Part shown: one piece after another, positions 1 to 11,150 of the stretch
Layout of the letters: the number at the start of each line of letters is the position of its first letter
Numbering within the stretch: the first letter of the stretch is position 1
Source: Bathymodiolus brooksi
Taxonomy: Eukaryota; Mollusca; Bivalvia; Mytilida; Modiolidae
Length of the DNA stretch: 64,000 nt
Direction: 5' to 3'
NCBI GenBank assembly: GCA_963680875.1
Contig: OY804589.1
Coordinates: 3,720,001-3,784,000, forward strand
The notes under the pieces: generated by a model
What the model was told of the DNA's origin: nothing
Seen by the model: only the letters and a program-made list of their open reading frames with translations
Databases searched by the model: none
Program-made: the position numbers and the translations under genes

Positions 1-240
1 AAATTACCGAACTCCGAACAATCTTACAAAGGGAAAGTCAAAACTCATAATTATATAAACAGACAAAATCAGTCAACAACCGGAAAACTGTGAAAACCGT
101 AATGACCCTGACTTGGTACAGGCATTTCTAAAGAAATGGTGGGTTGAATCAGATTTTAAGGCGCCAAACCTCCCGCTCTCATTACGGTTCAAAGGTTCCG
201 GCTGTCACTATAACAGTATTTAAATACAGGAACAAAATAG
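1..240 (+). repeat. Dispersed repeat R1, copy 1 (cut by window start)
   Basis: This stretch is nearly identical to 5,441-5,660 and also recurs, inverted, near 20.7, 39.8 and 43.0 kb. Key phrases are 'aaattaccgaactccgaac' at the start and 'acttggtacaggcatttc' near 110-130. It resembles a family I remember as very common in bivalve genomes, which is recollection and not a search result. One frame of the second half reads DLVQAF..KWW..., but frames are broken in every copy and I do not call a gene. It lies tail-to-tail with the PLE fragment that follows on the minus strand. Confidence 0.85.
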
Positions 241-351
241 GTAAAATAGTTGTCAAAGCAGTACCATATTCGGTGACGTAAATGTCAAAAATATTTTTAC
301 GTCACACATTGACAAAAAAAATATCCTTGACATTTTTTGACTTCTTTATCT

Positions 352-1442
352 TTATACATTTTCACTATATGTAAATGCATCGCTTATAATTTTTTTTGCA
401 GAGACGGAATATATTTCGACAAGATCTTGGTATCGGAATATAAACTTTTTAAGAGATCGAATAAGGCGAATCTTTTTATAGCCCTGGTCCAGTAGCCTGT
501 TTCTCAGATGAAGATGACGTTTCAGGAAATCAGAATAATTGCTACTGGCCCTTGCATAGCGAATCAATTGTGAGATGTAAACACCATATGCAGGAGAAGC
601 TGGTATAATTCTGCACATGTTTTGGAAAATTTATGATTTTAAAATTGAAGTCGTCCCGCTTCGAGGTATAAATCCAAAAATGATGCGGACGAAGCTGTAT
701 CGGTGGTCTCTTTAACTTCCAGCTCTGGAGGATACATCAATGGAAGACATTCTGCAAATCTAGAATTATTGATAGATAAAGCGTCATCAATATACCTGTA
801 TGTGAAATTAAAGGCTCTAGCCTCATGAATCTTCTTATCGTTTACAAGATTTTGAAGAAACTCCGACTCATATGAGTATAAAACTAAATCGGCTAGAAGA
901 GGGGCACAATTCGTACCCATTGGTATGCCGACGACCTGCTGAAACAGTGTCCCTCCAAAGGAGACAAATATGTTATCGATGAAGAACTCCAGCATACTGA
1001 TCACTTGTTCCTCGGAGTAGCATGTTTTACCTTTTTGAATTTTGTTTGAAAAATATGTGGAATTGTAGCCTAACACAACAAATTTTGAGCTATAGTTTCT
1101 ATGACTAAAAGCTTTATGAATTGTTTCTTTTAAGCGGGTTTTTAATTTGTCATGCGGTAGGGTGGTATATAGAGTTGAAAAATCAAAAGTTTTGATGGAG
1201 GATACCTGAGATAAAGATCTTGATTTCAGGTTATCCAAAAGATCTTTAGAGTTTTTTAAAATCCACATGTGATTCATGCCACTACGCGAGTAAACAGTTT
1301 CACAATATTTCTGTTGTTCCTCTTTTACTGCAGACAGAATCTTTGTCAGGTGAATAGACAATTCTTTCGTCGAACAAGTTGATGATCCCGCTATGTACCT
1401 TTCTTTGTATGGAATCGATGCTGTCAATCTTAACAACCTCAT
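352..1442 (-). pseudogene. Penelope-like element reverse transcriptase, frameshifted fragment (PLE-1)
   Basis: This is the best-preserved PLE reverse transcriptase in the window. The 267-residue piece (639-1442) carries, in order, WILKNSKDLLD, a palm segment FDFSTLYTTLPHDKLK, the GIPMGTNCAPLLADL block, the catalytic YRYIDDALSI and SFLDLYLE. A second frame (about 620-660) reads RDDFNFKIINFP, and a third (352-618) reads SPAYGVYISQLIRYAR followed by the conserved C-terminal helix-rich tail. Two frameshifts therefore separate three parts of one ancestral ORF. The N-terminal region is missing and no GIY-YIG endonuclease is visible nearby. The order of motifs is characteristic of Penelope-like RTs rather than LINE or LTR enzymes. 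The copy cannot encode a working enzyme. Confidence 0.88.
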
Positions 1443-1682
1443 GAATCATAAAGAATTACCTTCCCATGTTCCTCCGTAATTTCAGAATAAAACTGCCATT
1501 TGTATCTTACAATTACATCAATTAAATTTGCATTTACAATTTCAAATTACAAAAAGGATTTACAGGACTTTGTGTGGAATACTCTTCTTTTTATCAAAAT
1601 AATGATGGATTCCGTTGACGAATACGCCATAACATAGGTTAAGAGAGAAGATGTCGAACTGGACATATTCGTAGAATAAGAC
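1443..1682. other. Unassigned AT-rich stretch
   Basis: This is the upstream (5') side of PLE-1 on its own strand. I recognise no coding motif, repeat copy or RNA feature here. Confidence 0.5.
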
Positions 1683-3125
1683 ATACGACACCGTGTGTTT
1701 CTAACCGGTATCTTTTAGCTTATTTTATTGGACTTTCCCACTTTATTTTGGATGCGAGAAACGCAGATTGCAACAAGAATTTACGTGTTTCCCATTCCAT
1801 CTAATATGAAAATTCAAATTATTTGGTTGTTTTTTAAGGTATTACTGTACATCTAAATTGAATATATTCTTATTTCAGTCCAAGAAACCAATCGAGAAAT
1901 TCGCAGTGTCTCAGTGACTTACGACTGGTCGGTGAATTTCTCCGGGTATTCCAGTTTCCTCCACCAATAAAACTGATTGCCACGATAAAGCTGAAATATT
2001 GTTGAAAGTGACGTTAAACACCATTCAACCAAACCAAAAACCAAACCACTGCAATTCGTGAAAATAAATCTGTGTGCCTCTTATGGTTTTATCCCCGCAC
2101 TATGCAATTTAATAAAAATATAGAATATCAAATTTAGAGTAATGTACATATTATAATACAGAATAAATGTATACATTTACCTTGAATGAAGAAATGTAGT
2201 CAGCTTTCTTGAATGAAACAGTGATGATAATATTAATGTTTCTTTCGTGAAGAAATCAAGTAGAATGAAAATACACAATTGGGAAATAAAATATAATAGC
2301 TCGAATACTCCTATTTATCCTGTACCTGTTCTATTTGAACAGGCATATTGCATTGATGTCACGTACCCACCTATGTTAAAAGGGGCAATAAAGGGATTGC
2401 TATATAATTTCATTATTTAATTCAAAATATAAACGTGATTGGATTAAAAAGATTTTTCTGCAGGATAACCACAATATTATTGCAGTGTGATAAAATATAA
2501 AGTTCATGTGTAATCGACACAAAACTGGGAAATGACTCGGTGAACCTCGTTGTTATCCCTGTTAGAAAGCCTCATTCACAGAAACTTTATATTTTAAAAC
2601 ACTGCAATGATATTGTCTATATAAATGGTTCAACGCTTTCAAATATGAAATATAACGTAACTTAGCAAAGTTGTGTATTTCAAAAATTTAAACCTACCAG
2701 AAGCTTTTTTTCAATGTTTTGGGGTTCCCATGGGGATTATATTATTATATGATGTAAATTCATTTTGTTTTTGTCTTTGGTTTAAGCATACGTAATGCAA
2801 AATACAAATTGCAAGAATAACACCAAGGATTCAGAAAGAAACATAGCTATGCTATTTGTATCTGTCTCCTTACATGTGTTCTTTAATAGACCAGGATCTG
2901 GTTGTTCCCTTTAGTTAGCTTGTGGTATATATAATTGTGTCCTCATAGTTCCTTAGCTATTTTTCAAGGACTAAGAGTTCTTTTGCCTTTCTCTTTGTTT
3001 CTATGACAATTAAGAAAAGAAAGTTTAAAGAATGATGGTCACAACTCCATCAATGTCGATAAAACGAAACAGCGCCTTTGATCTTAGCTCACTGAACACT
3101 GAACAAAAGGGGAGTAATGTTGGAA
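1683..3125 (+). repeat. Segmental duplication block, copy A (pairs with 36.3-37.7 kb)
   Basis: The order of phrases matches 36,293-37,668: 'tgtgtttctaacc' then 'acgtgtttccca', 'attcttatttcag', 'ccaatcgagaaattc', 'tatatgatgtaaattca', 'tttctatgacaatta' and 'ctcactgaacactgaa'. The copies differ by many substitutions, and copy A carries a SINE 3' part at about 1,905-2,045 that is absent from the other, so the duplication is old and predates that insertion. No coding sequence is evident in the shared DNA. Confidence 0.75.
1905..2045 (+). repeat. SINE, 3' half
   Basis: The sequence reads 'cagtgacttacgactggtc', then a 'ctccaccaataaaactga' segment, 'gctgaaatattgttgaaag', 'gttaaacacca' and an A/C-rich tail of 'ccaaaccaaaa' type. 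The same domain order closes the SINEs at 8.0, 38.7 and 42.5 kb. The tRNA-like head is missing. Confidence 0.7.
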
Positions 3126-3415
3126 ATCCAGGTCAGAGTAAATATCTAAATAAGCGTTAGAGAATACAGCAGAGGCAATTAAATATTGACAATACAGAGA
3201 AAGTGGTAAAAGGAGTTTGAAGATACCAAAAGAGTAATGAAAATCTGTATATCGAAGAAGTAGAGACAACACAATGACCAAAATAAAAAGTACAAAAGGA
3301 CAAACAACATACACATAAAACTGCAGAACTAGTAACATGAACTCCACTAAAAACCGGGGGTGAACTCACGTGCTCCGGAAGCGAAAGCAGTTCCTGCTCC
3401 ACTAGGGACACCCGT
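3085..3415 (-). repeat. PLE-associated 3' repeat (R2), copy 1
   Basis: On the minus strand it begins 'agtggagcaggaactgc', continues through 'ttccggagcacgtgagttc' and a T/G-rich stretch, and reaches 'ttttggtatcttcaaac'. It directly follows a PLE C-terminal reading on the same strand (3,430-3,680), and the same arrangement recurs at 20.2-20.5 kb, so it behaves as the 3' untranslated part of a PLE family. It resembles a repeat I recall as very abundant in mussel sequences. The 84-87-residue open frames inside it are T-rich chance frames. Confidence 0.75.
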
Positions 3416-3429
3416 CGCGTTAATCTAGT

Positions 3430-3640
3430 TACAAACCCGGTGATAAGTTATGAATGAGGAAAAGATCGGGAAATGTTTACGACAGGTGGAACATATCCGT
3501 GGTCAATTGTAGCACAGATATTCCATAGCGGTCAACCAAATCATGGTGGCGATCGTAAAACGTTCGAAGTGATGACTTCAATTTAACAAAGAGGAACCTT
3601 TGGTTCAGTAGCTTTCTTGTTATCAGCAACATAGGGTACG
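3430..3640 (-). pseudogene. PLE reverse transcriptase C-terminal fragment (PLE-2)
   Basis: The minus frame reads TRKLLNQRFLFVKLKSSLRT, then FYDRHHDLVDRYGISVLQLT and MFHLS before the stop. This is the conserved C-terminal tail of the same PLE family seen at 20.2 and 22.1 kb. The homology begins abruptly at 'ctgataacaagaaagc'. Upstream sequence (to about 3,720) is unrelated and shared with the 13.2 kb copy. Only about 60 residues survive, and the RT core is absent. Confidence 0.8.
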
Positions 3641-4109
3641 CAAGACGAAGACAAACAAAACAAAAACACAACACAACAAGTGTTGGGCATCACTCTACAT
3701 AAACAAACAGAAATAACGCAAATAAGACATGTTGTACTTTACATATGTATTGCTGATTACCCTTTGGGTATCTTCAAACTCTTCTTTGTTTTGAAACTCC
3801 TGATATGACAAACATTTTTTTTTATTTTCAGAGACAATATTACTAATAAAAAAGACACAATTATAACAATATTTTTCAATAATAAAAAAAAATCTTATTT
3901 CTTTTAATATTAAAATTAAGCTTAATGGGTTGACTCATGATATTAATAATATTGTTTTCCTCTTCATCTTTTATTGGCAAAAAGTCTGACAAATTAAGAG
4001 TAATATGGATTTAACTTATCAGAAATATACGTTCCAACCCCTCCATTTTTAAGTATAATATCTTATATAATATCCCCTATATTTTTTTATATAACTTAGA
4101 AGTAAAATT

Positions 4110-4510
4110 TTGCAAGCGGACATGAAGTTTGTAACGCCAAGATATTTTTAGTGCCTTACAGAAAGATTTAATATGTGACAATATTACCCCCCTCCCTTTC
4201 CTAATATTTGGTATCAAATTTTAAATCCTTCCTACAGAGGACACCTGCCCTGGCTTAGCGTGTTGTACACCAATTATCTGATAAAAAAGTAAAATAATAA
4301 TAGCAGTTGTGGTTTAAACACAATCCAATTCGATCAAAATTGTAGAAAAACTAAAAAAAATTCAACGATAGGTTTATACAATTTAAAATAATGCGGTAAA
4401 AAATATCGGTTATATCATTTTGTATTTGTTGAAAAAAATGATTTCTTGACTGTAATACAATTCGTGGATCTTAATCACGTTGTCTTCGTATAATAGAAAA
4501 GGTCGTTATG
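4110..4510 (+). repeat. Low-copy module M, copy 1
   Basis: The module contains 'gaggacacctgccctggct', 'cgatcaaaattgtagaaa' and 'ttgactgtaatacaattc'. Diverged copies occur at 13,715-14,110, 22,800-23,110, 28,440-28,575 and 30,100-30,400. In three of the five places a PLE RT fragment on the plus strand follows within about 0-450 bp, so the module may belong to the 5' part of that PLE family. No ORF is visible. Confidence 0.6.
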
Positions 4511-4849
4511 TGAAGTGGCCCAAAGGAAAATTAAAAATGCATGATTATAAAGACACGTGTTAAAAAATATCGTATTTCATGATAAAGTCTGTTGACTGTT
4601 AAAATTTTTCCAAGATCAATCTTCAGGATGCCGTTGTTCTATTGCATTTTTAAAAATTTAATAAACAAATACTAGAAAACAATTATTTAAAACACTTAAA
4701 GGACGTAGGGTTTTTGTAATATCGATTGCAGACGTGTAAATATTCGGATAAGTTACGTCACAGTAAACGTCATGTAATACAATCGTCGTTTTCATTTTCA
4801 TTTAATAATCAGCGTAGTAACAGTTTTACTTAAATACATGCTTTATTGA

Positions 4850-4945
4850 TGTAGATCGTGGGTTGGAGCCCCGGTGGGGTCAAACCAATATAGCTGAAAA
4901 ATTGCTGAATTGGCATTAAACAACAATCACTCACTCACTAAATCA
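4850..4945 (+). repeat. SINE 3' end with tcac-type tail
   Basis: It contains a B-box-like 'gggttggagcccc', then 'atagctgaaaaattgctga', 'gcattaaacaacaatc' and a 'actcactcacta' tail. The tail matches the SINE at 15.13 kb in inverse orientation. The 5' half is not recognisable. Confidence 0.6.
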
Positions 4946-5430
4946 ATCAAAAGTGGACACTGAAACAAGAGGATAATTTCAATTCTCGAAAATTTCATCT
5001 AGCCAAATATTTGACTTTCTTACCTTTTACACTTTCATTTCCTCTTTAAAGTATATTATTCACAACGCATTTTACTTTAAAAAAAATGGTGGCATCGTTG
5101 CAAGCTTATAGCATTGGGTCACGAATTAACTTATTTTGTCAAGCACGAAACGAAAGGTAAAAAGTGCTACACATAAAATGAAGTCATCAAAATATTGGAG
5201 TTCCTTATCGATAACATATACCGTATTTGTCGAGTTCGAATGGCACATTTTTCTACAAATCATAGCTAGGCATCCCTATGGGAACAAACTATGTCCCTCT
5301 GCTCTCCATTTTTTCTATTCTCATTTGAGTGAGTTTATATAAAACTTATCAAAGACAAAGAAAAATAGAGAGGCTTAAGCCTTTAATCTCACTCCCAGGT
5401 ATATTAATGATGTTCTGCCTATTAACAATA
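4945..5430 (+). pseudogene. PLE reverse transcriptase, heavily decayed (PLE-3)
   Basis: Across several frames the family order can be read: a remnant of the WILKNSKDLL segment near 4,955, TFYTF (from STLYTT) near 5,025, IHNAF near 5,058, then a stretch equivalent to VISMLEFFIDNIFVSFG near 5,180-5,240, a decayed GIPMGTNCAPLL at about 5,268-5,310, and AFNLTPRYINDVLPINN at about 5,378-5,430. YIDD has become YIND. The homology stops at the catalytic motif, where repeat R1 begins. There are many stops and frameshifts, so the copy is non-functional. Confidence 0.75.
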
Positions 5431-5700
5431 AGGGTAATAACAAAATTACCGAACTCCGAACAATCTTACAAAGAGAAAGTCAAAACTCATGAGTATATAA
5501 ACAGACAAAATCAGTTAACAACCGGAAAACTGTGAAAACCGTAATGACCCTGACTTGGTACAGGCATTTCCAGAGAAATGGTGGGTTGAATCAGATTTTA
5601 AAGCGCCAAACCTCCCGCTTTCATTACGGCTCAAAGTTTACGGCTGTCACTATAACAGTATTTATAACAAACAATGCGAACTTTGCTTACTGGATTCCAT
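5431..5700 (+). repeat. Dispersed repeat R1, copy 2
   Basis: It starts with 'agggtaataacaaaattac', the left end common to the copies at 20.7, 39.9 and 43.1 kb, and matches 1-230 almost base for base through 'gtttacggctgtcactata'. Small open frames inside (62-90 residues) overlap one another and are not conserved as frames in the first copy, so I treat them as non-coding. Confidence 0.85.
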
Positions 5701-7915
5701 TAATAGAGATATCTCGATAACTGACCAACGAGCGTATCTTCCCGTAACATCACGAAACAATGTTAATTTACGTAAATATCTTTTGAGGGAGACCTTATTG
5801 CAACATTTGTCTTCAATTGTTCATTGAGTGTAAGTGATTATAGATATATATATTTTACATTTCGGTGTTTAAAACAGTTAAAAATTAATATCACTGGTCA
5901 AATAATGGCTTCACACTGACATTACAGTCTGCATGCAAAATATATATTTTTCTCAAACGCTATTTATAGATATACTTCAAGGAGGGGTGCTTTTCAAATA
6001 TATTTATATATTGTTTCATTTTCTATTTAAATTTTCGCACAAATAAATAATGTTGCCAGACTTGGGAGAAAAATAATAATTTGACTAAGGAAAATCAAGC
6101 AGTATAATACTTATATAAAGCTGGATATTGAATGGAACATTTCTGATTTCATATGTAAAAAAAAATGTTTTATTCTCCCCAAAATTTGTCTGTCCCATGG
6201 GTAAAAAATAGCCCGTTTTAGGCTTATAAACTATACCTTTTCGGCGACGGTCACAAAAATCATGCCATTTTCACTTTCTATTATTTTCATTATAATAAGA
6301 GAAATGATTTAGACAAATCTACGGTATACTAGTTTAACCCCGTCACTTTTCATTGAAGTACCTGAACTAAGCCAGGAGGGGTCATTTAGGGATATCGAAT
6401 TTTCATATTTCTACGATTTTCTATCCAATGCTGGAACTGTTCCGACAGTGTTATATCTATTTTTTCATTTTACTATAGGTTATGAAGAAAAAAAGCAGCT
6501 AAGTTGAATTATTAAGAAAAAAAGATGGTTGTAATCCGAATTAACCGAATTAATATCAAACGGTGACTTGTTTCAACCTCATTTAAAATACACATTGAAA
6601 TTATTTTATCATCGTACATCACGTTCACGATATCTTTTATTACAATACTATTTCACCCGAGTGTACATGTTTTTCCTGTTCTAGTTAAAGGGGTTTATCA
6701 AACAGAATCATACAGTTTACATGTAATGCGATTAGTCCGCATTTAAACCACGGAAGAATATTTCTATTTTCCACACGCTGTGGGGTGGGGTCGCTATTGT
6801 GCATGCGAAATAGTAATTGCAAACCCCATTGACTGGCTATATGCTGCCTGTCTAGAATATTTTATTTTATTTTTTCCTCGATCGACAGTTCAGAAGCTAG
6901 AAAACAATATGATGAATATTGTCTGTCAATCATGCAAACAATAACTTATGCACATGACAGAACGCATTTTCAAGGCATCGGATGGATAGTTCCCTTTGAT
7001 TTAAGAATATGGAACTGATAGAAGTTAAAAGTTTAGTTTGGGTTCAAAAGGGGAAACTTTATATAATTTATGAAAAGGTGATATGAATTTTAGGGATCCT
7101 CAGATTCAAATCCATTCATCTACTTTTCTACACTTTTACACTTTTATGCATATTATACATATGTATATTTCAAATAATAGTAATGTTATTTTAAAAACTT
7201 CCACTTTAGTTTACTCGTCATATTCGTTTAAGAGCCCCAGTTTTATACTGCTCATGCTCAGCAACGGACCACCTTCGTCGATTGTTTTAGCTCATCGATG
7301 ATCATGAGATTCACTCAGATAAATAATACGGACCGTGCAATATTTATTTATTTATTTATTGATGCTTTGGTGTCAGTGTTTCAACTGTTGACAGCGTTTT
7401 AAATTCAACATGGGTAGACTTATAGAAAGTGTGTAATCGTAAAATTCAGTGGCCAACCACCCCAGTCTGGTGGCAAAAGAAAGGGTATGCCTGATATGTC
7501 TAGCGTTGTGTTTGCAATTGACGGAACTTCACATGAGATACAAATTCCATTCAATGAACACCAACAGCAATTTGACAGTGGCCAGAGAAATTACTATTAT
7601 ATCCATACCCAGGTTAAAAAAATATAATAGCGAAAACGAGTAAGGGACCGACCTTTTAATGTGAAAGGGGAGCTATGGTTTCCACCCTTCAGTCAATAAA
7701 AATGCTATTTTTAGGGATGACAATCTTGCATCAGAATATGTTTTCCATGCATTTTGCTTGTGAACATAGTCTTTCCTTGAAAATTCAGCCTCAACATATT
7801 TTTTAGGAAAACACCATAGCATACACCCCCACTTCCCAACCTTATTTCAAGTTAAACGGTCGGTCCCTACGACATATTCTAAACTATTCGAAATCACATT
7901 TGTAGCGATAAGAAT
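5701..7915. other. Unassigned AT-rich intergenic DNA
   Basis: I find no recognisable coding homology. The short open frames (7,083-7,301 and 7,449-7,643) have no motif, no codon-use signal and no repeat support. There is a short 'ttat/ttta' microsatellite at about 7,340-7,360. Confidence 0.5.
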
Positions 7916-7919
7916 GGAT

Positions 7920-8196
7920 TGATTTGATTTGATTTTTGGTGTTTTAACGCCCCTTTCAGCAGTATTTCAGCTATATCATGACGACCAGGTTTAGTGGTGG
8001 AGTAAGACGGGTACCCGGATAGAGCCACCGACCCTGAACAAGCAACTGGTAAACTTTATCACTTGCGCTGCGAGTCGAGTGCACACTTTTTTGTAAATTA
8101 CAAAGCTGGGCGCGAACCCACGCCGTCTTGGTAATAGGCTTGTATGAGCTGTTAGATCCAACGACCTAACTCATTGAGCCAACCGGGCCCCCGATA
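7920..8196 (-). repeat. Complete tRNA-headed SINE (family S1)
   Basis: On the minus strand the element starts with a tRNA-like head 'cggttggctcaatgagttag' (A-box-like) and 'gcgtgggttcgcgccc' (B-box-like). It continues with 'gactcgcagcgcaagtgata', a 'ctccaccactaaacctggtc' segment, the shared 3' domain 'gctgaaatactgctgaaag' and 'gcgttaaaacacca', and an A-rich tail 'aaatcaaatcaaatc'. It aligns end to end with the SINE at 38,668-38,953. It presumably relied on RNA polymerase III and LINE machinery in trans, which is family knowledge. Confidence 0.85.
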
Positions 8197-8400
8197 AGAA
8201 TGGAATCATATCATATATTTTCGTTCGCAGTTCAAGTTATCATAATTTCCCTATCTAAATCCAATGATCATTTATTTGATGCAACAAATAAAATATAGAT
8301 TATCTAAACTGCTTGTATGAATAATCTACCAAAATCATATAGTATTTATATATTTAATATATCTTTGCAACATAAAGCTTGATTCATATATATATTACAG

Positions 8401-8685
8401 GTTGTCATCGACAACAAGGAAAACATAGTTCATGTTCAATCTGGATTTCTTGGTCACGAAAACGACGCAAACTGTTGTCGCCAAATAGGATCCATTAGAC
8501 CAGACGCACATCTGAAATTTCATGCTAACTGTTACATTCTTGGAGACTGTATTTATTCAAACGGCTACCCTGTTATAACCCCGTATAAAGTAACTGACAT
8601 AATTCGCCAACCGCGAGCTGTAAAACGTGCAAGGCGGAAGTTCAACAAGTTACATCGGAGACGAAGAGTATTTGTTGGAAATTAA
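8401..8685 (+). pseudogene. Harbinger-like DDE transposase, orphan C-terminal exon
   Basis: An open frame of 94 codons without a start Met follows a good splice-acceptor context, 'atatattacag' ending at 8,400. It reads VVIDNKENIVHVQSGFLGH, then ENDANCCRQIG, ILGDCIYSNGYPVITPYK, RRKFNKLHRRRRVFVGN and a stop. This is the pattern of the DDE_Tnp_4 (PIF/Harbinger, HARBI1-like) nuclease: the second catalytic Asp is present in the GD..Y motif. The expected third acid in the V-E-H/R motif is Gly here (GGA), and a stop follows two codons later. No upstream exon with the first Asp is visible. It is either a decayed transposase exon or the 3' exon of a captured gene. The frame is clean over 285 bp, which stands out among the heavily broken elements around it. 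Confidence 0.75.
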
Positions 8686-8689
8686 AATA

Positions 8690-10560
8690 TTCAAGATTAT
8701 TGAATCTTTATATAGACATCCGAGGTGCAATTAAGTCCTGTTTTACAATCTTTATTCGTTTACCTCATTGAACATAGGAAATGAACACTCGAGTCAACAA
8801 TGTACCTATCTAGAAGTTCCAAACTAATCTGGTCCCAGTTTCGTACGATTTTTAGAACTTATTCAAATGAATTGCAGCTTAAAATCCTAAAATGTTGTGG
8901 TAGAATGGCATATAGGAATTAATAACTAACTGTTTAGAGAAAACAAAAGAGTATGCAAACCAAAAAGTAAAGAGAAAGACAACACAAAACCGGTCAAACA
9001 GCGCAACACCTACCAAACAAAAACAGATAAAACAAGATACAAAACAAGACCGAAAATAAATGGACAAAAACACAAGCAAGCACAAAAAATCCCAAACACA
9101 AAAACAAGAGTTTCGATTCAGTCGGAAGAACCGTTGAAAGACGATTCGGAAGAGCAAGCAGTTCATATCATTCCTCATTAATCTTATTATTTGGAACAAA
9201 GTTACCTGGGTTTGGTGGTGTGGTTTCAATCTTAGGAGACCATTCTGCAAAGCTAAAATCAATTGATTATTACCCAGTTATCAATGCTCACATTACTGAC
9301 AACAAAGCTGCCCACGAATGCCCTCGTTATTCGGAAGATGACGTAAAAGATGTAGGACAGATACAGGGCCCGGGGAAAGCAGTGCACTGGGGCCCCTACC
9401 TACATCACTCACAGCCCCAGGAATAAAACTGTAATTGTCGATCATATTAAATATATATTTATTGTATTGATACTTACAACAAAATCAGTGTTTAAACATT
9501 AAAAAACATGCCATACACAACATACATAGAATAGCATGGGCCCTTATGCTCATGGGGTCCCCGGGGAACTGCCCATCGTGCCCTTGCGCTAAGACGGCAC
9601 TGAATAGAAGACACATTTAAGATGGTATTACCATTCGATTGTATGGATATACACATGTTTAATAAAGTAAAAAGACAGTAAACAATAAAGAAATGTTATT
9701 GAAAATAAATATGCAAACAGAAAGTTAAAAAGGGGGGAGGGTTGATTTCATATCACAAGCCCCTGTGGGAGGACCAAGAAAGAGTTGGTTTTCAATCGAT
9801 GTTGTCTGTATTTCCCACTAATACCATAGTTACAAGATGACCAGATGTACCACCTTTTATATAGAAATATCTTATTTTGTCTTCATTACCTTGTCTTGTC
9901 AGATTTTATTTGCAATGAATAAATGCATTTGGTATTTTGAACTTGTCCTTCATAATAGCATATCATGAGTAAAACATGTGGATTTCTATTTTAAATTTTA
10001 TGATAAAAATTGAAAACTGAAATGCAAATTGTATCTATTCATTCATCAGAAAATGTTTCTATTATTAAAATGTATCGAGATAGATCTTGGTAAAATAAAT
10101 TATTATCTTTCGCATTCAAATTTGGAAAGCAAAAAATATTGAGTAAATTCAGAATTTGTGTAGACAAATTTCAAATTGAAGTATCATAGCAAGAAACAAA
10201 GAAAGGGAAGGGTCTGTATTAATAATATTGATTAGGAATATCATTTTTTCTAAATTATTCATTTTCAAATAGATAAATAAACACCATTTTGATAAAGTAA
10301 AACACAATTTTAAAACTTTACCATTATTGATAAACTAAAAAGTCCTTTAAATCCAATTAACATCCTTTATAATGCACCTCATTATCTAGAATTGTACACT
10401 TATACAAATTAACATTTTTTGTATGTCTTTTGTATTGCATGTATGTTCGAGTGGTTATGTTGCAATATGTATACATATTCACCATTCACTAACTTTGAAA
10501 AATAAGAAAATAAAACAAGAATCATTTGTCTCGATTATTTTAAGAATCCGAATTAAATTG
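8690..10560. other. Unassigned AT-rich DNA with a small GC-rich patch
   Basis: The 127-residue minus frame at 8,879-9,262 is T/G-rich low-complexity sequence with no motif. The 68-residue plus frame at 9,220-9,426 is not recognised. GC-rich patches at about 9,365-9,410 and 9,540-9,600 ('gggcccggggaaag', 'ggggtccccggggaact') stand out in the AT-rich context and may be part of an unidentified repeat. I see nothing else. Confidence 0.45.
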
Positions 10561-10594
10561 TACAAACAAAAGTAAAACTGAAGCCCCCAAAGCA

Positions 10595-11150
10595 TGTGCT
10601 GTCTGCTAACTTGGATTTCAGATCCACAAAAAGAAAAAAAACAAAGCAAAAAAAAAATGAGTGTGTATTCATACACCATTTTGATGCCAACAATTTTCTA
10701 TCATCTTAAAACCAGATATTTGGTAAAGAACCACCCAATGCACATTCCAGCCAAATTTGCTAACATATGCTTCAACTGTTTCAGATAGGAATAATTGTGA
10801 AATGTTTTTCCTGTAGGGTCCTATGTTAAATTTGTCCTCATGATCATCTTGGATTTCTGATTGTCATGGAAAAAAGATAATTTTCTAAGGGACCATCAAT
10901 TACTCATGTTCAGTTTGGGTTCAATCAAATATCTAGCTTCTGAGATGAATTACTTTTTTTATTTGTCCTGCAGCGTAGCCCATTTAGATTTCCGATGGAC
11001 AAAAGCAAAACTTTTAAGAGAGTCAAATATGACACATTCCTACAAAATAACATATTCATCCCACGTGTGGGTTCGGAGAAGATTTTGAAATTTCAGGATC
11101 AGAAAGAATTGGTCATAGCAACCATGTTGAATTTCTGAATCAAATGAAAA
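10595..11150 (+). repeat. Degenerate periodic block, about 140-bp period
   Basis: A phrase of the type 'atcttggatttctgat' recurs at about 10,605, 10,847, 10,987 and 11,127, interleaved with 'agggtcctatgttaaattt' and 'ttcaatcaaatatctagc'. Spacing is about 140 bp (one interval about 240). It resembles a repeat I recall from mollusc sequences in which 'gggtcctatgtta' and 'gccatcttgga' alternate. The open frames within it (64-75 residues) are not conserved between units. Confidence 0.5.

Larger units (their letters stand above)
2295..4700 (+). repeat. Segmental duplication block, copy A (pairs with 12.6-14.3 kb)
   Basis: Two collinear stretches match 12,615-14,310 in the same orientation. The first, 2,295-2,690, matches 12,615-13,025 and shares 'ttctatttgaacagg', 'ctgcaggataaccacaat' and 'aaactttatatttta'. 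The second, 3,585-4,700, matches 13,150-14,310 and shares 'aggaacctttggttcagta', 'tcaaatt/ctcttctttg' and 'aagtggcccaaaggaaaat'. Copy A holds about 750 bp of extra DNA between them, including the PLE 3' region. The spacing of the two copies is about 9.6-10.3 kb. The shared DNA is mostly non-coding and AT-rich. Confidence 0.85.

Noticed and set aside
3157..3411. 84- and 87-residue ORFs in the 3.1-3.4 kb minus strand
   Set aside because: They lie in the T-rich R2 repeat, which behaves as a 3' untranslated region next to PLE C termini.
8879..9262. 127-residue minus-strand ORF
   Set aside because: T/G-rich low-complexity composition, no motif and no repeat or homologue inside the window. Such frames arise by chance on the complement of A/C-rich DNA.
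9220..9426. 68-residue plus-strand ORF as a possible exon
   Set aside because: The first part has near-normal amino-acid composition, but I recognise no family and the end runs into a GC-rich patch. A protein search would decide; a hit to a known domain would reverse this.
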